64,000 bases of DNA, taken from Diogma glabrata (lineage: Eukaryota; Arthropoda; Insecta; Diptera; Cylindrotomidae). How positions within the stretch are numbered: the stretch's first letter is position 1; the number at the start of each line of letters is the position of its first letter. Shown here in pieces: positions 1 through 10,540 of this stretch. The DNA is taken from the NCBI GenBank assembly GCA_963693315.1, contig OY856188.1, positions 100,497,462 through 100,561,461 of the forward strand, written 5' to 3'. The notes below the pieces were generated by a model that worked only from the letters and a program-made list of their open reading frames with translations, was not told where the DNA came from and did not search any database. A program made the position numbers and the translations under genes.

Positions 1-282
1 TAACAAATTGATAATGTGTCTGGCAGGTGGTTACCACGATAGTAAGTATCTGGCAATGGGTGGCGTGACTTCTAATACTACCCCGAAGAATATATGAAAA
101 AATTTGCTTTCATACTTTCACGAAAACTTTGGAGGCCCCTTTGTTACCTGTTCCCTGCCAAAGCCACCATGATCCAAACTTCATATGTCGCTAATCGTTC
201 CTTCCTCAATAGGGGGTTTGCGCAGAGAAACTTTCAGCTTTTATAAAATAACGAAGGTCTGGCCGTCGCGGGCTCGTAGTCT
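1..282. mobile_element. Foldback element family A, right arm only (cut by window start)
   Basis: This stretch matches the right arm of the complete foldback element at 17705-18268, including the central AAATTGATAA at its start and the terminus GGCTCGTAGTCT at 271-282. The left arm would lie before the window. Differences from the complete copy are scattered substitutions and small indels, so this is a diverged family member and not a recent duplicate. No coding potential is seen. Confidence 0.85.
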
Positions 283-487
283 ATTAGAAAAATTAGAAAA
301 TTTTTTACTACATACATTAGCAAAAATGTTAAAAATATTCTAACTTTATACTTACCTATATGTATTCATAACGCAGAGAAGCGATAACTACAGTATATGT
401 GAAATGTATGTATATCTAAAATGCAAACTATGTATGTATATCTAAAATGGATAATACTCTAGTGAATTTTAACAAAATGAAATTTAT

Positions 488-735
488 TAAAATGAAATAG
501 GGCTCAGATCAGGACAAGTAGGGCATGCCTTATTTGGAAAATCAGATATGATTCTGATCCGGCCCTGGTCCGGCATTTACTACTAGGGATGAGATTGGTT
601 TTCGAAATCCAGGCCGGATCAGGACAAATACGGCACGCTCTAGTCGTGAAATCAAGTACGATTTCTGAACGGGGCCGGATGCAAAAGCCCTATTAGGATT
701 TACCTTATTATACCTTGATCCGGCACGGATCATAA
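488..735. repeat. Diverged short duplication, GC-richer island
   Basis: Two related blocks about 115 bp apart (roughly 500-566 and 612-680) share GATCAGGACAA, then a GGCAxGC box, an AAATCA box and a GATTxTGA box before a GGCCxxG end. The blocks are clearly GC-richer than their surroundings. Function is unknown; they are probably a decayed repeat. Confidence 0.5.
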
Positions 736-824
736 TAGCGCATACCTGAACAAATCGCTAGTTGGGTCGTGCAACAAAGATTATTATAAAAATAATAGGA
801 TTCTCAAGTAATCAATCCATCAAA

Positions 825-2430
825 AATGAAGGGACTGAAATCATAAGCTCTGAGATATCAAGACTTCGGTCTGGGTTAAGGATTTTAATATAGTTTTCGG
901 CAAAAAACTTTCATGAGGACATTGTTTTTAGTTTTAAGCAGCGATTTTTATCAAACATAAAACTCTTTATTAAAGAACATCTATTTTTTAATCTCTGTGT
1001 AGAAATCTATTACAAAACTAACAATATTATTATTTATTCATTGTTCTTCTTTACATTATTGTTTACAGCAAACAAGCTTACAATTTAGATAATAAACCTA
1101 GATAGTTACACAACACAATAAAATAACTTGCAATTATTAAAAAGAATTTTATAAAAGAAGACAAAACTAACACTACCAACTAAACATCAATACGTTGCAG
1201 GAAAATTATAACAGATCATAAATTAACATAATTAAGTAAAAATATGATACAATCAGCAAACTACTCAAAAACCTCTACATTTAGATTTTCGAGAAAATAT
1301 TACAAAATCAAAAATTCATATTTCTTTCAAAATTCCAAAAAATATTCCGAAATTAAAATTAAAAAATATTTACACTTTTTTTTTTCAAAATTCTAAAAAT
1401 GTTTCAAAAATTATTACAAAATGAAAGATTGAAGCTTTGCTCAAAATTTTAAAAATATTGCAAAAAATTATAACAAAATCAAAAATACAAATTTTTTTCA
1501 AAATTCTAAAAATATTTCAAAACTTCGAAATTCAAAAAACTTTTTACGAAATTCTAAAAATATCGCAAAAATTATAACAAAATTATAAATACAAGCTTTT
1601 TTCAAAATTCCAAAACTTATAATAAAATCAAAAATTTATGCTTTTTCAAAACTCTAAAAATATTCCAAAAATTCTTACAAAATCAAAAATACAAACTTTT
1701 CGCTACGATATCAAATGAAAAGTCTATTTTCAAGCAGGTTTAATCCCCTGTGAAAATAGGTTATTTTCTCTAGTGTAAAAAGAATAACAAATTGTAGTTG
1801 CTATGGTATTTTCACATAATTTTACAAAGTTTGTAAAACAAAGTAACCATTAACAAAAGGAATATGAATTTTAAATGTCATTTTGTCGATTTCTAATTTG
1901 AAAATTTCTAATAAATATCGTTTATATATTTACTATCATAGAAAAAATTATACTTCCTACGCGAGATAAAAACATTTTACGTTCGAACAAATTTTCACTC
2001 ACGAAAAAGCAGCGTTTTCATCTCTTGTAGCAAAATGTTCTATTTTCAAAATTATTCCAAAAATTAGAACAAAATTAAAAATTTCCAAGTCCAGTTTTCA
2101 TGTTCAATTACATTTCATGTCATACATATATGTAATTAATTTTATTTGTAGCCAAAAATTGAGTAAAACAAATGAAAATCATTCACTTCCGGCACTGTTA
2201 TCGAACACATCGTCCTTTCGGCTCTTACAATTGAGTATATGTACCTATACCTCCAGCATTATTCTAGATTTCGTCGGTTGTGACGGCCGGCAAACAGCCA
2301 TACATATTTTTGCTTTTCTAGAATCAGTAGGTCCTAAAACGTTGAGAAATGCCAAAAAAGGGGGGGTAAGATTCTCTCTTTTGGCTCGAGAATGCAATAC
2401 TTACGTAGGTTTTTCAGACAAAAGTAATAT
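825..2430. repeat. Composite dispersed repeat family C, copy 1
   Basis: The head (about 830-935, with AGCTCTGAGATATCAAGACT) and the tail (about 2180-2420, with CACATCGTCCTTTCGGCTCT and GTCCTAAAACGTTGAGAAAT) both recur in the same order at 21989-25370. Between them lie A-rich tandem blocks of the form AAAATTCTAAAAATATT at 1290-1700. The segment 1703-1990 is found separately at 19089-19300. The ordered reuse of head, A-rich body and tail argues for one long non-coding element. No coding region is recognisable. Confidence 0.75.
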
Positions 2431-2612
2431 TGATTCATGAATATAAAAAAACAATGGAATGACAGTTTCTCACAGGTCCCCTCCGTCCCACGCTTTGTAA
2501 CACTAAACAACTCAGAACGCATGTTGTTGTACGACCTAGGTGTTAAAAGGTGTCTATATGGTGCTGTGACACATATTGTAATTCCTATTACACAACACTT
2601 TTTATTAAAACA

Positions 2613-2705
2613 GTAGTAGATTATACACCAAGGGAGAAAAGTGAATGTTTCTTGCCAGGTGTTGTTGGAGGCCAAAGGCGAAGCCTGAGGCTAGAGGCTT
2701 TTAGG
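2613..2705. repeat. Fragment of the AAATAGTA palindromic element
   Basis: The sequence AGTAGATTATACACC followed by AGGGAGA and a GGCGAAGxCTGAGGCT box matches the left part of the small palindromic elements at 7552-7690 and 8122-8260. The right end with TGTATATACTATTTT is missing. Confidence 0.6.
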
Positions 2706-4240
2706 CTAAAAGCGCAGCAGCCAGTAAAGCCTGAGAGAATCAAAGATACCACTTATTTGCTAAAATAATATCAGACAAGTTGATCAAAATATCTACATTC
2801 AATTTTCCTGTTTAACGCTGTTATGGAACTAACTATATTGGCAATTATTTTTATTTTGATGATCAGATGACATGAAGATAATAATCACATTCAAATTATA
2901 TATATTTATTATATGAATAATGTTTATTATATTAAAAGTTCGAGAAAGGAATTATATCAATAAAAAAGTATAATCCAAGTTTCTTTATTATTGTGATCAT
3001 TTTAAAATATATCGATCGACTTTTAATTTGCATTAATCAAAAAATATTTTGATTACAGCTATTATGTTTGAATCTCAAGAAGTGAGAAGGTTGCTTAACA
3101 CGTTTTGTTTTGACACTGTTTCGATTTATATTATTAATTGGTTTATTTGAATACCAGTTGAAACAGATTAATATGAATGTTGTCTTTTTTCTTTTATGGT
3201 TATCATTGTAAATAAAAAATATATGTACTTTCATTTACGACAAAGCATAAGTCACAAAATCCGTTGGTAAATCAAAAAACTAAACATAATGAACTAACTG
3301 CAATATCTTTCAAATTACCCTACGCAAACGTTATAATTTCAATTCCATACAATTTTCTTAAAATAGAAATAATGCTAATTCAAATTAAAACAGGTTTAAC
3401 TTCTTCATCAAAAATAAAAACTATTTTCTTGTGGAACTAAAAAAAAAATAAATAAATAAGAAAATTTTTTTTCTATTCTTGACTCATTTATTTTCTTATG
3501 CAAAACCAAAACTCTGTCTTTCTTTCTTCTAGCTGTATTTTGTGCAAAAAAAAGTTGGAATGTACGTGCACACAAATGAATAAGTTGTAATATAAAATTG
3601 AACTAATTCAAAACAGAGACGTAAAAAAATGATCTAACTTACAACAACTTCAACTTCCTTAACAATCAAATTAATTTTACTTTTTATTTCTTTTGATTAT
3701 ATTTTATTTTAATTTACATATGGACAAAATTTTTTGAATTGGATATGTAAATTTTATTTTTTTAAATTTATTGTTTAAGATTTTGTTTAATTTAATTTTA
3801 AAGAAAAACATGAATAAAGAGAACCAAACCTCTTTCCAGCACCTATGTGTACTTCAAACCATTTATTATTGTTTATTATGCTTTGATTATGAATTCATTT
3901 ATAAGAAAACTTAAAATACGTATTTATTACAAAAAATTGCGAATAATAATATTTAAATTTACAAGAAAATTTGTTGTAAAATTGACTGAGAATCGTTTAC
4001 AAATGAATCAAGATGTTTCCAGGCCTTAAAATTGACATTAGGCTGATTTTCTGTTCTTCTCTTGAAACTAAACAAAACACTCAGGCTTTGAATATAAAAG
4101 GTTTTGCTTCTTTTTATACCGCCACAAATAAAACAAAATACATAATCTGGTTTTATTTATGTTGAAGTCTTTTGACTTGTTTGTTTGCACTTTTCACCCT
4201 TTAGGGATCGGGCCGGCCGTATGCTGCTGAAAATGTATGA
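2706..4240. other. A+T-rich stretch, nothing recognised
   Basis: Homopolymer-rich sequence with only short random reading frames and no motif I recognise on either strand. A short GC-rich patch with GGGCCGGCCG lies near 4210. Confidence 0.6.
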
Positions 4241-4329
4241 TTTTCGCTATCTGAAACCTATATATGTAAAATAGGAAAATAAAAGGAAACGAAAAAGTTT
4301 TCGATTTCCATTTCGTAAGTAGCAAGTAA

Positions 4330-4668
4330 CCTTGTCTAGGGTAATTTGCCTGCTATTTCCGAGACCAACAACCCAAATATGCCAAAATGTCAATTGTCGA
4401 ACTAGAGAATAGCAGACACAGTTTTGTCGGACAAGGTTACCTTCGTGTTCTAAAACAAAATTCTGCCCAATAGTTTGAAAAAATTGTGGAAGCAAATTTA
4501 CAAGATCGCAGGTAATCGGCGTTTTTCGGAGTTTGCCAAACGAAAAAGCGGCCGAGTCAACGAACATATTAGAACAAAAGTATTCGGACTCATCAAGGAC
4601 AGCCATCTCACGAAATCTAAAATATATGTTAATCATCAAATGAAATCGGTGTGGGCCCAAGGGCTACA
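4330..4668. mobile_element. Foldback element family B, partial copy
   Basis: The central part and right arm match the larger copy at 38523-39060. Shared landmarks are AATAGCAGACAC, GTCGGACAAG, CAAATTTACAAGATCG, GCGGCCGA and the terminal TAATCATC...GAAATCGG followed by GGCCCAAGGG. Here the terminus is preserved better than in the right arm of the 38.5-kb copy. The left arm is mostly lost. Reading frames on both strands here are by-products of the repeat. Confidence 0.75.
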
Positions 4669-4764
4669 AGGGAATGCAATTAATGGAGATTTCTCAGGTT
4701 AGTAGTTCAAAAAAATATTTTGTCAGCCGCAAGGGGACCATTTCATAGCACCGTGATTTTGACT

Positions 4765-5232
4765 ATTATCCAGCAAGTTCGAAAAAAAATCGTGCGACGA
4801 CTTCGGAAATCCCCTGTTAAAAGTGATCTATTTCAGAGACCATGTATCGATAAAATACCGAAAGAATTGACCTTGTTATTAGACGTCCTCACGAGATAGA
4901 ATTCTTTATTGGCAATGCAAAAAAGTTTTATGGAATTGCAAATCAGTCCGGTTTTAGTGGCTCTTTCATTATACTTCATTTACTGAAATGTTTCATTAAC
5001 TGAAATGTTTCCAAGTAATGAAGAAACTGAAATCATTTCTCAGATTGTTGAAGCACTTGAAGTACCGTCGTTAGCTCTAGGTAAAAGGGATTGCAATTTG
5101 AAAAATGCAAGTGATATTTTTGATTTTTTACAAAATCCATTCTTACAAAAACGGTCTCAGCAATTTTGTAACTCAGTGTCACAGAAAATAATAATAGGAG
5201 TATTAGGAAGGAGGAATTGCTATATTATTTAG
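4765..5232 (+). pseudogene. hAT-superfamily transposase fragment (pseudogene)
   Basis: Translated pieces resemble the middle to C-terminal part of hAT transposases of the BED-finger type. A block with KSPVKSDLFQ leads into ELTLLLDVLTR, then a stop where the family has the tryptophan of the TRWNSL motif, then NSLLAM. From 5005 an open frame continues with IVEALEVPSLALGKRDCNL, which fits the family pattern ELVEALEPVKxAVExLCRRDAxL. Catalytic residues are not all covered, both ends are missing and there is at least one nonsense change, so it is dead. The assignment rests on motif reading only. No flanking TIR or TSD was found. Confidence 0.72.
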
Positions 5233-5700
5233 AAAAGCCTACTGGCTAATATCTTGCTCTGGTTTATTTTTAAATACCCCACAAAAAATGAACTTGCTTA
5301 TACAATCAAAGAAATTTGAAATAGATCATTGTCAACTGAATTGTGACAATTTAATATAATCTAATATGTAGATGGAAAATAATGAACGCGAGACTGTTGA
5401 ATGTCAAAAGAGCTTAATGTATTCTTGTTAAAAAAGCCACTATCTGGACTACCGGGTCCTGTTCGAAAATAACTATTTAGCATCACTATTCTATAAAAAA
5501 AAGAAATGATGGTGTTTGAGTACAGCTTAAAGTGGAAACTAATATGTTGAAAAAATACACCATTCATTGTTAAGCGTTCCTTCAACTTTAGTTGAGGCCA
5601 AACGGAGTGGTTTATTTTTGACTAATGGACTGGTTAAATGATGAACCAACTGATAAACGATTACGATTATTTCTTCTGAATGAAAATAATTTAATATTAT
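5233..5700. other. No recognisable content
   Basis: Mixed-composition sequence after the hAT relic with short frames only. I see no repeat shared with the rest of the window. Confidence 0.5.
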
Positions 5701-5704
5701 GCTG

Positions 5705-5775
5705 GTGTGTGTTGAGTGGCCTAGTGGTAGCACGCTGGACTTCGAAGACCATCTAGGTCTAAGTGTTTTTACGCA
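5705..5775 (+). repeat. tRNA-like RNA polymerase III promoter boxes (possible SINE head)
   Basis: TGGCCTAGTGG at 5717-5727 is a good box A. A weak box B-like GGTCTAAGTG follows about 39 bp downstream, a little closer than in a normal tRNA. The anticodon-arm region CTGGACTTCGAAGACCA pairs only partly and no acceptor stem is evident. It may be a degenerate tRNA-derived SINE head or a coincidence. Confidence 0.3.
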
Positions 5776-5989
5776 AAACATTAACAACCATTAACATACC
5801 GGTTCTCCAGTTAACCTCCAATTAACCCATATGGAAATAATTGAATGAATTAGGTCTTCAAGTAAAACTTACCATAAAATTGAGTGAACTGATGAGTTAG
5901 TACAGGTGAGGGCACAATTGTTAACAGCCTACGTTCCAGTATGGAACATATATGGCACAAAAAATGCCAGTGAATAGTTTTTCCTACTA

Positions 5990-6370
5990 GTAACTGCAAT
6001 ACCCGGATAAGGAAAAGCTAAGGGACCAAGCCTGGGCCAAGCCCTCGCCATAGCTTGTGGTGGTTGGGCCAGGCTCAACATTTTCAAACGGCCCAAGATT
6101 GGACTGATGTCCTGGGCCAAGTCTGGCAATTCAGGCTTGGGCCAAGTCTGGCAAATAAGACTTGAGTAACATATATGAGAATAAAGATAAACATAATATG
6201 GCCTGCACATGTTTACAATGCATTACACTGGTTAATAACGTGTAATATAATAAACTGAACCTTGGTTCAGTTTAGGCATTTACAACTGACCTAGAGTTAA
6301 AGCTGGCCCAAAGTTAGCTAGCCAAGGCTTGGCTCCCCAATAACGGCCCGAGATCGGTCCGTTGTTTAAC
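5990..6370. repeat. GC-richer repeat with GGGCCAAG words
   Basis: The word GGGCCAAG or its complement CTTGGCCC/GGCCCAAG occurs repeatedly. One near-perfect short duplication is CTTGGGCCAAGTCTGGCAA at about 6110-6153. The composition is far from that of the flanks. It is probably an imported decayed repeat. No protein or RNA gene is recognised. Confidence 0.5.
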
Positions 6371-7130
6371 ATTTGCAGCTCCTACCCGGGTAGTGGAAAT
6401 GAATTTCAATGTAATTTATACTACATGTTTTTCTTTGGGTTTTTATTAAATACACTTACGATCATAAAACGAACAAATTTTTTAAATAAACGATTAATCG
6501 GGTAATCGTCATAAAAACCAAACAATAAATCGTTAATCGTTTTTTCCTAGAAACGAATAATCATGCTCTAGTATGCAACTGAAACTGAGAAAAAGTCATT
6601 TGATGTCGTTGATGGTTGACAAAAACAAATTTAATCCACACAAATATTTTTATTTAAAAATAAACTTTAAAAAAGAACGGCATATTTCCAGTCATAGAAA
6701 ATTATAAACGACCACCTCGACATCTAAAACAATATAAAACAATTCTTAAACTATCCAAACAGATTAAGATGTTTTGACGAAATCGGCTAAAATACATAAA
6801 AATACGGGTTTTTTCAATTTTGTGATTATGGAACCGTCTCGAAATCAACCCAAACAGAATACTATTTAAATCATCAAAATCGAACGAGCCGTTTTTAAGA
6901 AATCGGTCTATATACATAAAAAAACCCACAATGCAACACAGAACCTCCTCTTTTTTTTAAATCGGTTAAAAGACTAAAACAATTCAAAATATAAATTTAA
7001 AAAATAACAAAACCAAATAATTAAGTATCTAAAATCGACACATTCAACTCATATAATATTTAATACGAGACTGAATAAAAAATAGAATAATATTAACAAA
7101 TGAATGACAATTAACACACACATTATGTAT
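6371..7130. other. A+T-rich stretch, nothing recognised
   Basis: A patch at about 6700-6960 repeats short phrases such as ATAAAAACGGG and AAATCGGTCTATATAC, suggesting an old local repeat. No gene is seen. Confidence 0.5.
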
Positions 7131-7551
7131 AATCGAATTGTATCGTATACTTGCCAAACATAGTATCCGTTTGCCTTTTTATTTCATTGTTGTTTGAATT
7201 CATTCTTTATTTATTTTTTCGTTTTGAAAATGTTACTTCCGTTCAAAAAAGATTTGATTTACTTGTCATATCACGCCTAAAGAAGTCTTACTTCAAAAAA
7301 TATAGCTTTTACTCCTAAATTTGAATAAATATTTTCTTTCAAATACTCACAAATTTATTTTTGCTTCAAATTTGACGCTTTCCCTCGTATTAAAAATAAA
7401 AACTTCTTATTTTTCTTAAAATTTCGTTCAATTGTGCGAGTATTGTTATTCAAATAAACAAGAAAGATGATGAAAACTATGTCATTTGCTTTTTCTGCAT
7501 ATAGAATGCAATGGAAGAAAATAAAAATAAGTCGATAAAGGAAATCAAAGC

Positions 7552-7690
7552 AAAATAGTAGATTATACACCCAGGGAGAGAAGTGCAAGTTTTCCTCCCA
7601 AGGTGTATTTGGAGCCCGAGGGCGAAGTCTGAGGGCTATATATAACTGAGAGAGCTGGTATGCTCTCTCCCGAAGTGTATATACTATTTT
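7552..7690. mobile_element. Small palindromic MITE-like element, copy 1
   Basis: It starts AAAATAGTAGATTATACACC and ends with GTGTATATACTATTTT, so the ends are imperfect inverted repeats. The next inner bases also pair (AGGGAGAGA with TCTCTCCC). The core holds GCCCGAGGGCGAAGTCTGAGGGC, itself partly palindromic. At 139 bp it is too short to encode protein and is likely mobilised in trans. Confidence 0.6.
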
Positions 7691-8121
7691 CTGCATGATC
7701 ACAATATAATCGAATTGTATCGTATACTTGCCGAGCACAGTATCCGTTTGCTTTTTTATTTCATTGTTGTTTGAATTCATTATTTATTTATCTTTTCGTT
7801 TTGAAAATGTTACTTCCGTCCTAAAAGGATTTGATTTACTTGTCATATCACGCCTAAAGAAGTTTTACTTCAAAAAATATAGCTTTTACTCCTAAATTTG
7901 AATTTCAAATACTCACAAATTTATTTTTGCTTCAAATTTGATGCTTTCCTTCGTACTAAAAATTAAAACTCCTTATGTTTCTTAAAATTTCGTTCAACTG
8001 TGCAAGTATTGTTATTAAAATAAACAAAAAAGTTGATGAAATCGTACTATGTCATTTGTTTTTTCTGCATATAGAATGCAATGAAAGAAAATAAAAATAA
8101 GTCGTTAAAGGAAATCAAAGT

Positions 8122-8260
8122 AAAATAGTAGATTATACACCCAGGGGAAGAAATGCAAGTTTTTCTCCCAAGGTGTATTTGAAGCCCGAGGATGAAGTCT
8201 GAGGGCTATATATAACTGAGAGATCTGGTATGCTCTCTCCCGAGGTGTATATACTATTTT
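8122..8260. mobile_element. Small palindromic MITE-like element, copy 2
   Basis: Same structure as 7552-7690, including the AAAATAGTA start and ATACTATTTT end. It is carried along by the surrounding 577-bp tandem duplication, so it is not an independent insertion. Confidence 0.6.
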
Positions 8261-8279
8261 CTGCATGACCACAATATAA

Positions 8280-10290
8280 TTATGATATTAAAAACTAAAA
8301 TCTAATCATTTAAAGAAAACGAAAATTATTAATTTTAAGTTGCATCATAGCACGCGGTTTTTATATATATTCATTTGAATTTATCGTAAATATTTCTGTT
8401 TTCATGAAAACTATCATCGTTTTTATGGTTTGTGTTTTTTATTTCCTATGGAGTAAAAGATGCGATCCGCTTCCGCAAATGAGGGAGCGTAATTGAACTT
8501 TATATGCAACTCAAGTAAGAACGATTTATAAATATATTTTGAGGAGTGAAAAAAGCGATCGAATAAAATAAAATTGTAAGCTCTGATTTTTTTTAATGTT
8601 CGATTTTTTTGGAAAATTTAGATAATCTATCCAAAATGGTCGACAGGTAACTAAAATGTAAACAAAGATTAAAACCAGCGTACTTACTTAGACCGACAAT
8701 TATTTAATTTGTTGAACGTTTCTGCCGTTCTGTTGGTTATAACGAACCCTATCGGTGAGAGTGAAACGTGTTTTTCACATTATATCGATTATCTCGTAAA
8801 CCATAAATCCTACGGACCTGAAATTTGAGAAGCATACAAAACTAATCTATCCACACAATATGAGCGGTTGAAAAAAAAAAGTTGTTTTAAATTTGATTTA
8901 CTGGACTACGATGTGAGGCCTTTGGGAAAGTACATTTTTTATCGAGTCAAGTAGGATATCAAATGAAAGGGATCCACCTCAGTATTTCTAAAAATGTATT
9001 TTGAAATTTTACACATCACCATTTTTTGGATAATTTTAAATAATTTTGGTATTTGCATGTTTTCTTTCGTCGATCAGCTCCGAACCGAACTAATACTTTT
9101 GAAACTTTTTGACCCAAATGAGTGGGGTGTCATATAAAATACTGTAACGACCAACATTCTATTAAATAGACATTTTCTTCCAAAGTTTAACCCAAACAGT
9201 CCTCACCCTGTTCATACTATAAATAATACATCGTTCCATATAGAATAGACTTCCATAGAATAGACTTAAAATCATATCATAAAACAATTCTGTCTGGCGT
9301 ACACGACGTTTCACTATATTTTAGTTCAAAATATTTAACTTGTTCTAATTTCGCATGCGTCGAATGCATTAAATTTTTTTTTAAATTTTTTTTCTTTGTC
9401 AATGAATATAGTTTTTGTTTTAAAACGAAAACGAAATAAAGCAAATGGATCATGCACAGAACCGCTGATGCTGATAGAATACTTCATATTACGAGTTTTG
9501 GCTGTTATACGTTGGCAATATCAATGATTAATTAAATTTTGAATTACCTTGTTTTTTTTTTCATTTGGTAGTATTGGAATGAATTTTATTTTGTTTTATT
9601 GGCATACGCGGTAGATTTGCGGCGTGTGAGTTAAATGTTTGTCGTTTCTAATAAAATGTGAATACCACAGAGAGGGACGGATAGATGTTCTTTATCTAAA
9701 TAAAATCGTTATACATAGTCAGTCGAAATTAGTAGGCCAGCTGTCAAACAGAACGGCTGTGTATTTTTTCGATCAACAATTTTTTTTCAAAAAATAATAA
9801 TAATAATTAAATTTCATTGATTCATTTATATTTCTTTTATATTTTTTTTATTACTTTTTTTTATTAGTAAATAATACTAATTCTCACTATTTATCTTTTT
9901 TAATTTTAGGTAAGGAAAATAATCAATTTAGAAAAATTAATTGATGAACTGAATTTAACAAGAAAAATATCAACAAAAATTTAGATCCATAGATTCAAGA
10001 AATTCAGGAAAATAAAAATAAGATAAGCGCTTTAATATAATATTTAGTTTTTATTCATATATTAACAATTTAGTGTACAATTATTGTACATAATCTGTTA
10101 AATTGAAATTGTTTATTGTAAACATAATATAATAAACAATTCGAAATATTCGTGGACAGTAAGGTACAATAATTGTTTATTGTTGACTTATGTAGAATTG
10201 TAGTTATTTTATTAGTTTCGTTGTTAGTTTTCTTGTGGTCTTGTTGACTCAATAACAGTTTTTAAGTACACTTTATGTATAGTTTCCTGT
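8280..10290. other. A+T-rich stretch with scattered repeat scraps
   Basis: No gene is recognised. The phrase CAAATGAGTGGGGTGTCAT near 9115 recurs in variant form near 14633 and 41545, so this is decayed dispersed repeat. Short palindromes built on GTACAATTATTGTAC occur near 10075. Confidence 0.5.
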
Positions 10291-10294
10291 CTTT

Positions 10295-10342
10295 GAGTTA
10301 CATCTTGAGTTACATCTTGAGTTACATCTTGAGTTACATCTT
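10295..10342. repeat. 12-bp tandem repeat, four copies
   Basis: Four perfect copies of GAGTTACATCTT lie about 200 bp before the LINE reading frame. They may belong to its 5' leader, since some LINE promoters contain short tandem repeats, but no second full-length copy is available for comparison. Confidence 0.85.
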
Positions 10343-10540
10343 GTTTTGATGTTTCTAAAATAATATTTTGTTTACAATTTCATAATTTTAATTGTCGATT
10401 TTAACAATGAACCTAGACTTAGATTCAGGTTGTCCAGCTGTTGAAGTAGTCAATTTCAATTTCAATTTGAGTTTTTTTTTTTTCGCATTACTGTGGTTTT
10501 CGTATGTATGTTTTTCATTGATATTTCTCTATGAATTAAA

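Larger units (their letters stand above)
7131..8279. repeat. Tandem duplication, unit about 577 bp
   Basis: AATCGAATTGTATCGTATAC begins at 7131 and again at 7708. The following ~570 bp are nearly the same in both copies apart from substitutions and a deletion near 7900 in copy 2. Each copy carries one small palindromic element (7552-7690 and 8122-8260). The duplication therefore happened after that element inserted. Confidence 0.9.

Noticed and set aside
4247..4660. 137-codon minus-strand frame
   Set aside because: It runs through foldback family B, whose other copy does not keep the frame, and it has no recognisable domain.
5705..5775. Intact tRNA gene
   Set aside because: Good box A but weak box B, wrong spacing and no acceptor stem; listed only as a low-confidence tRNA-like repeat.
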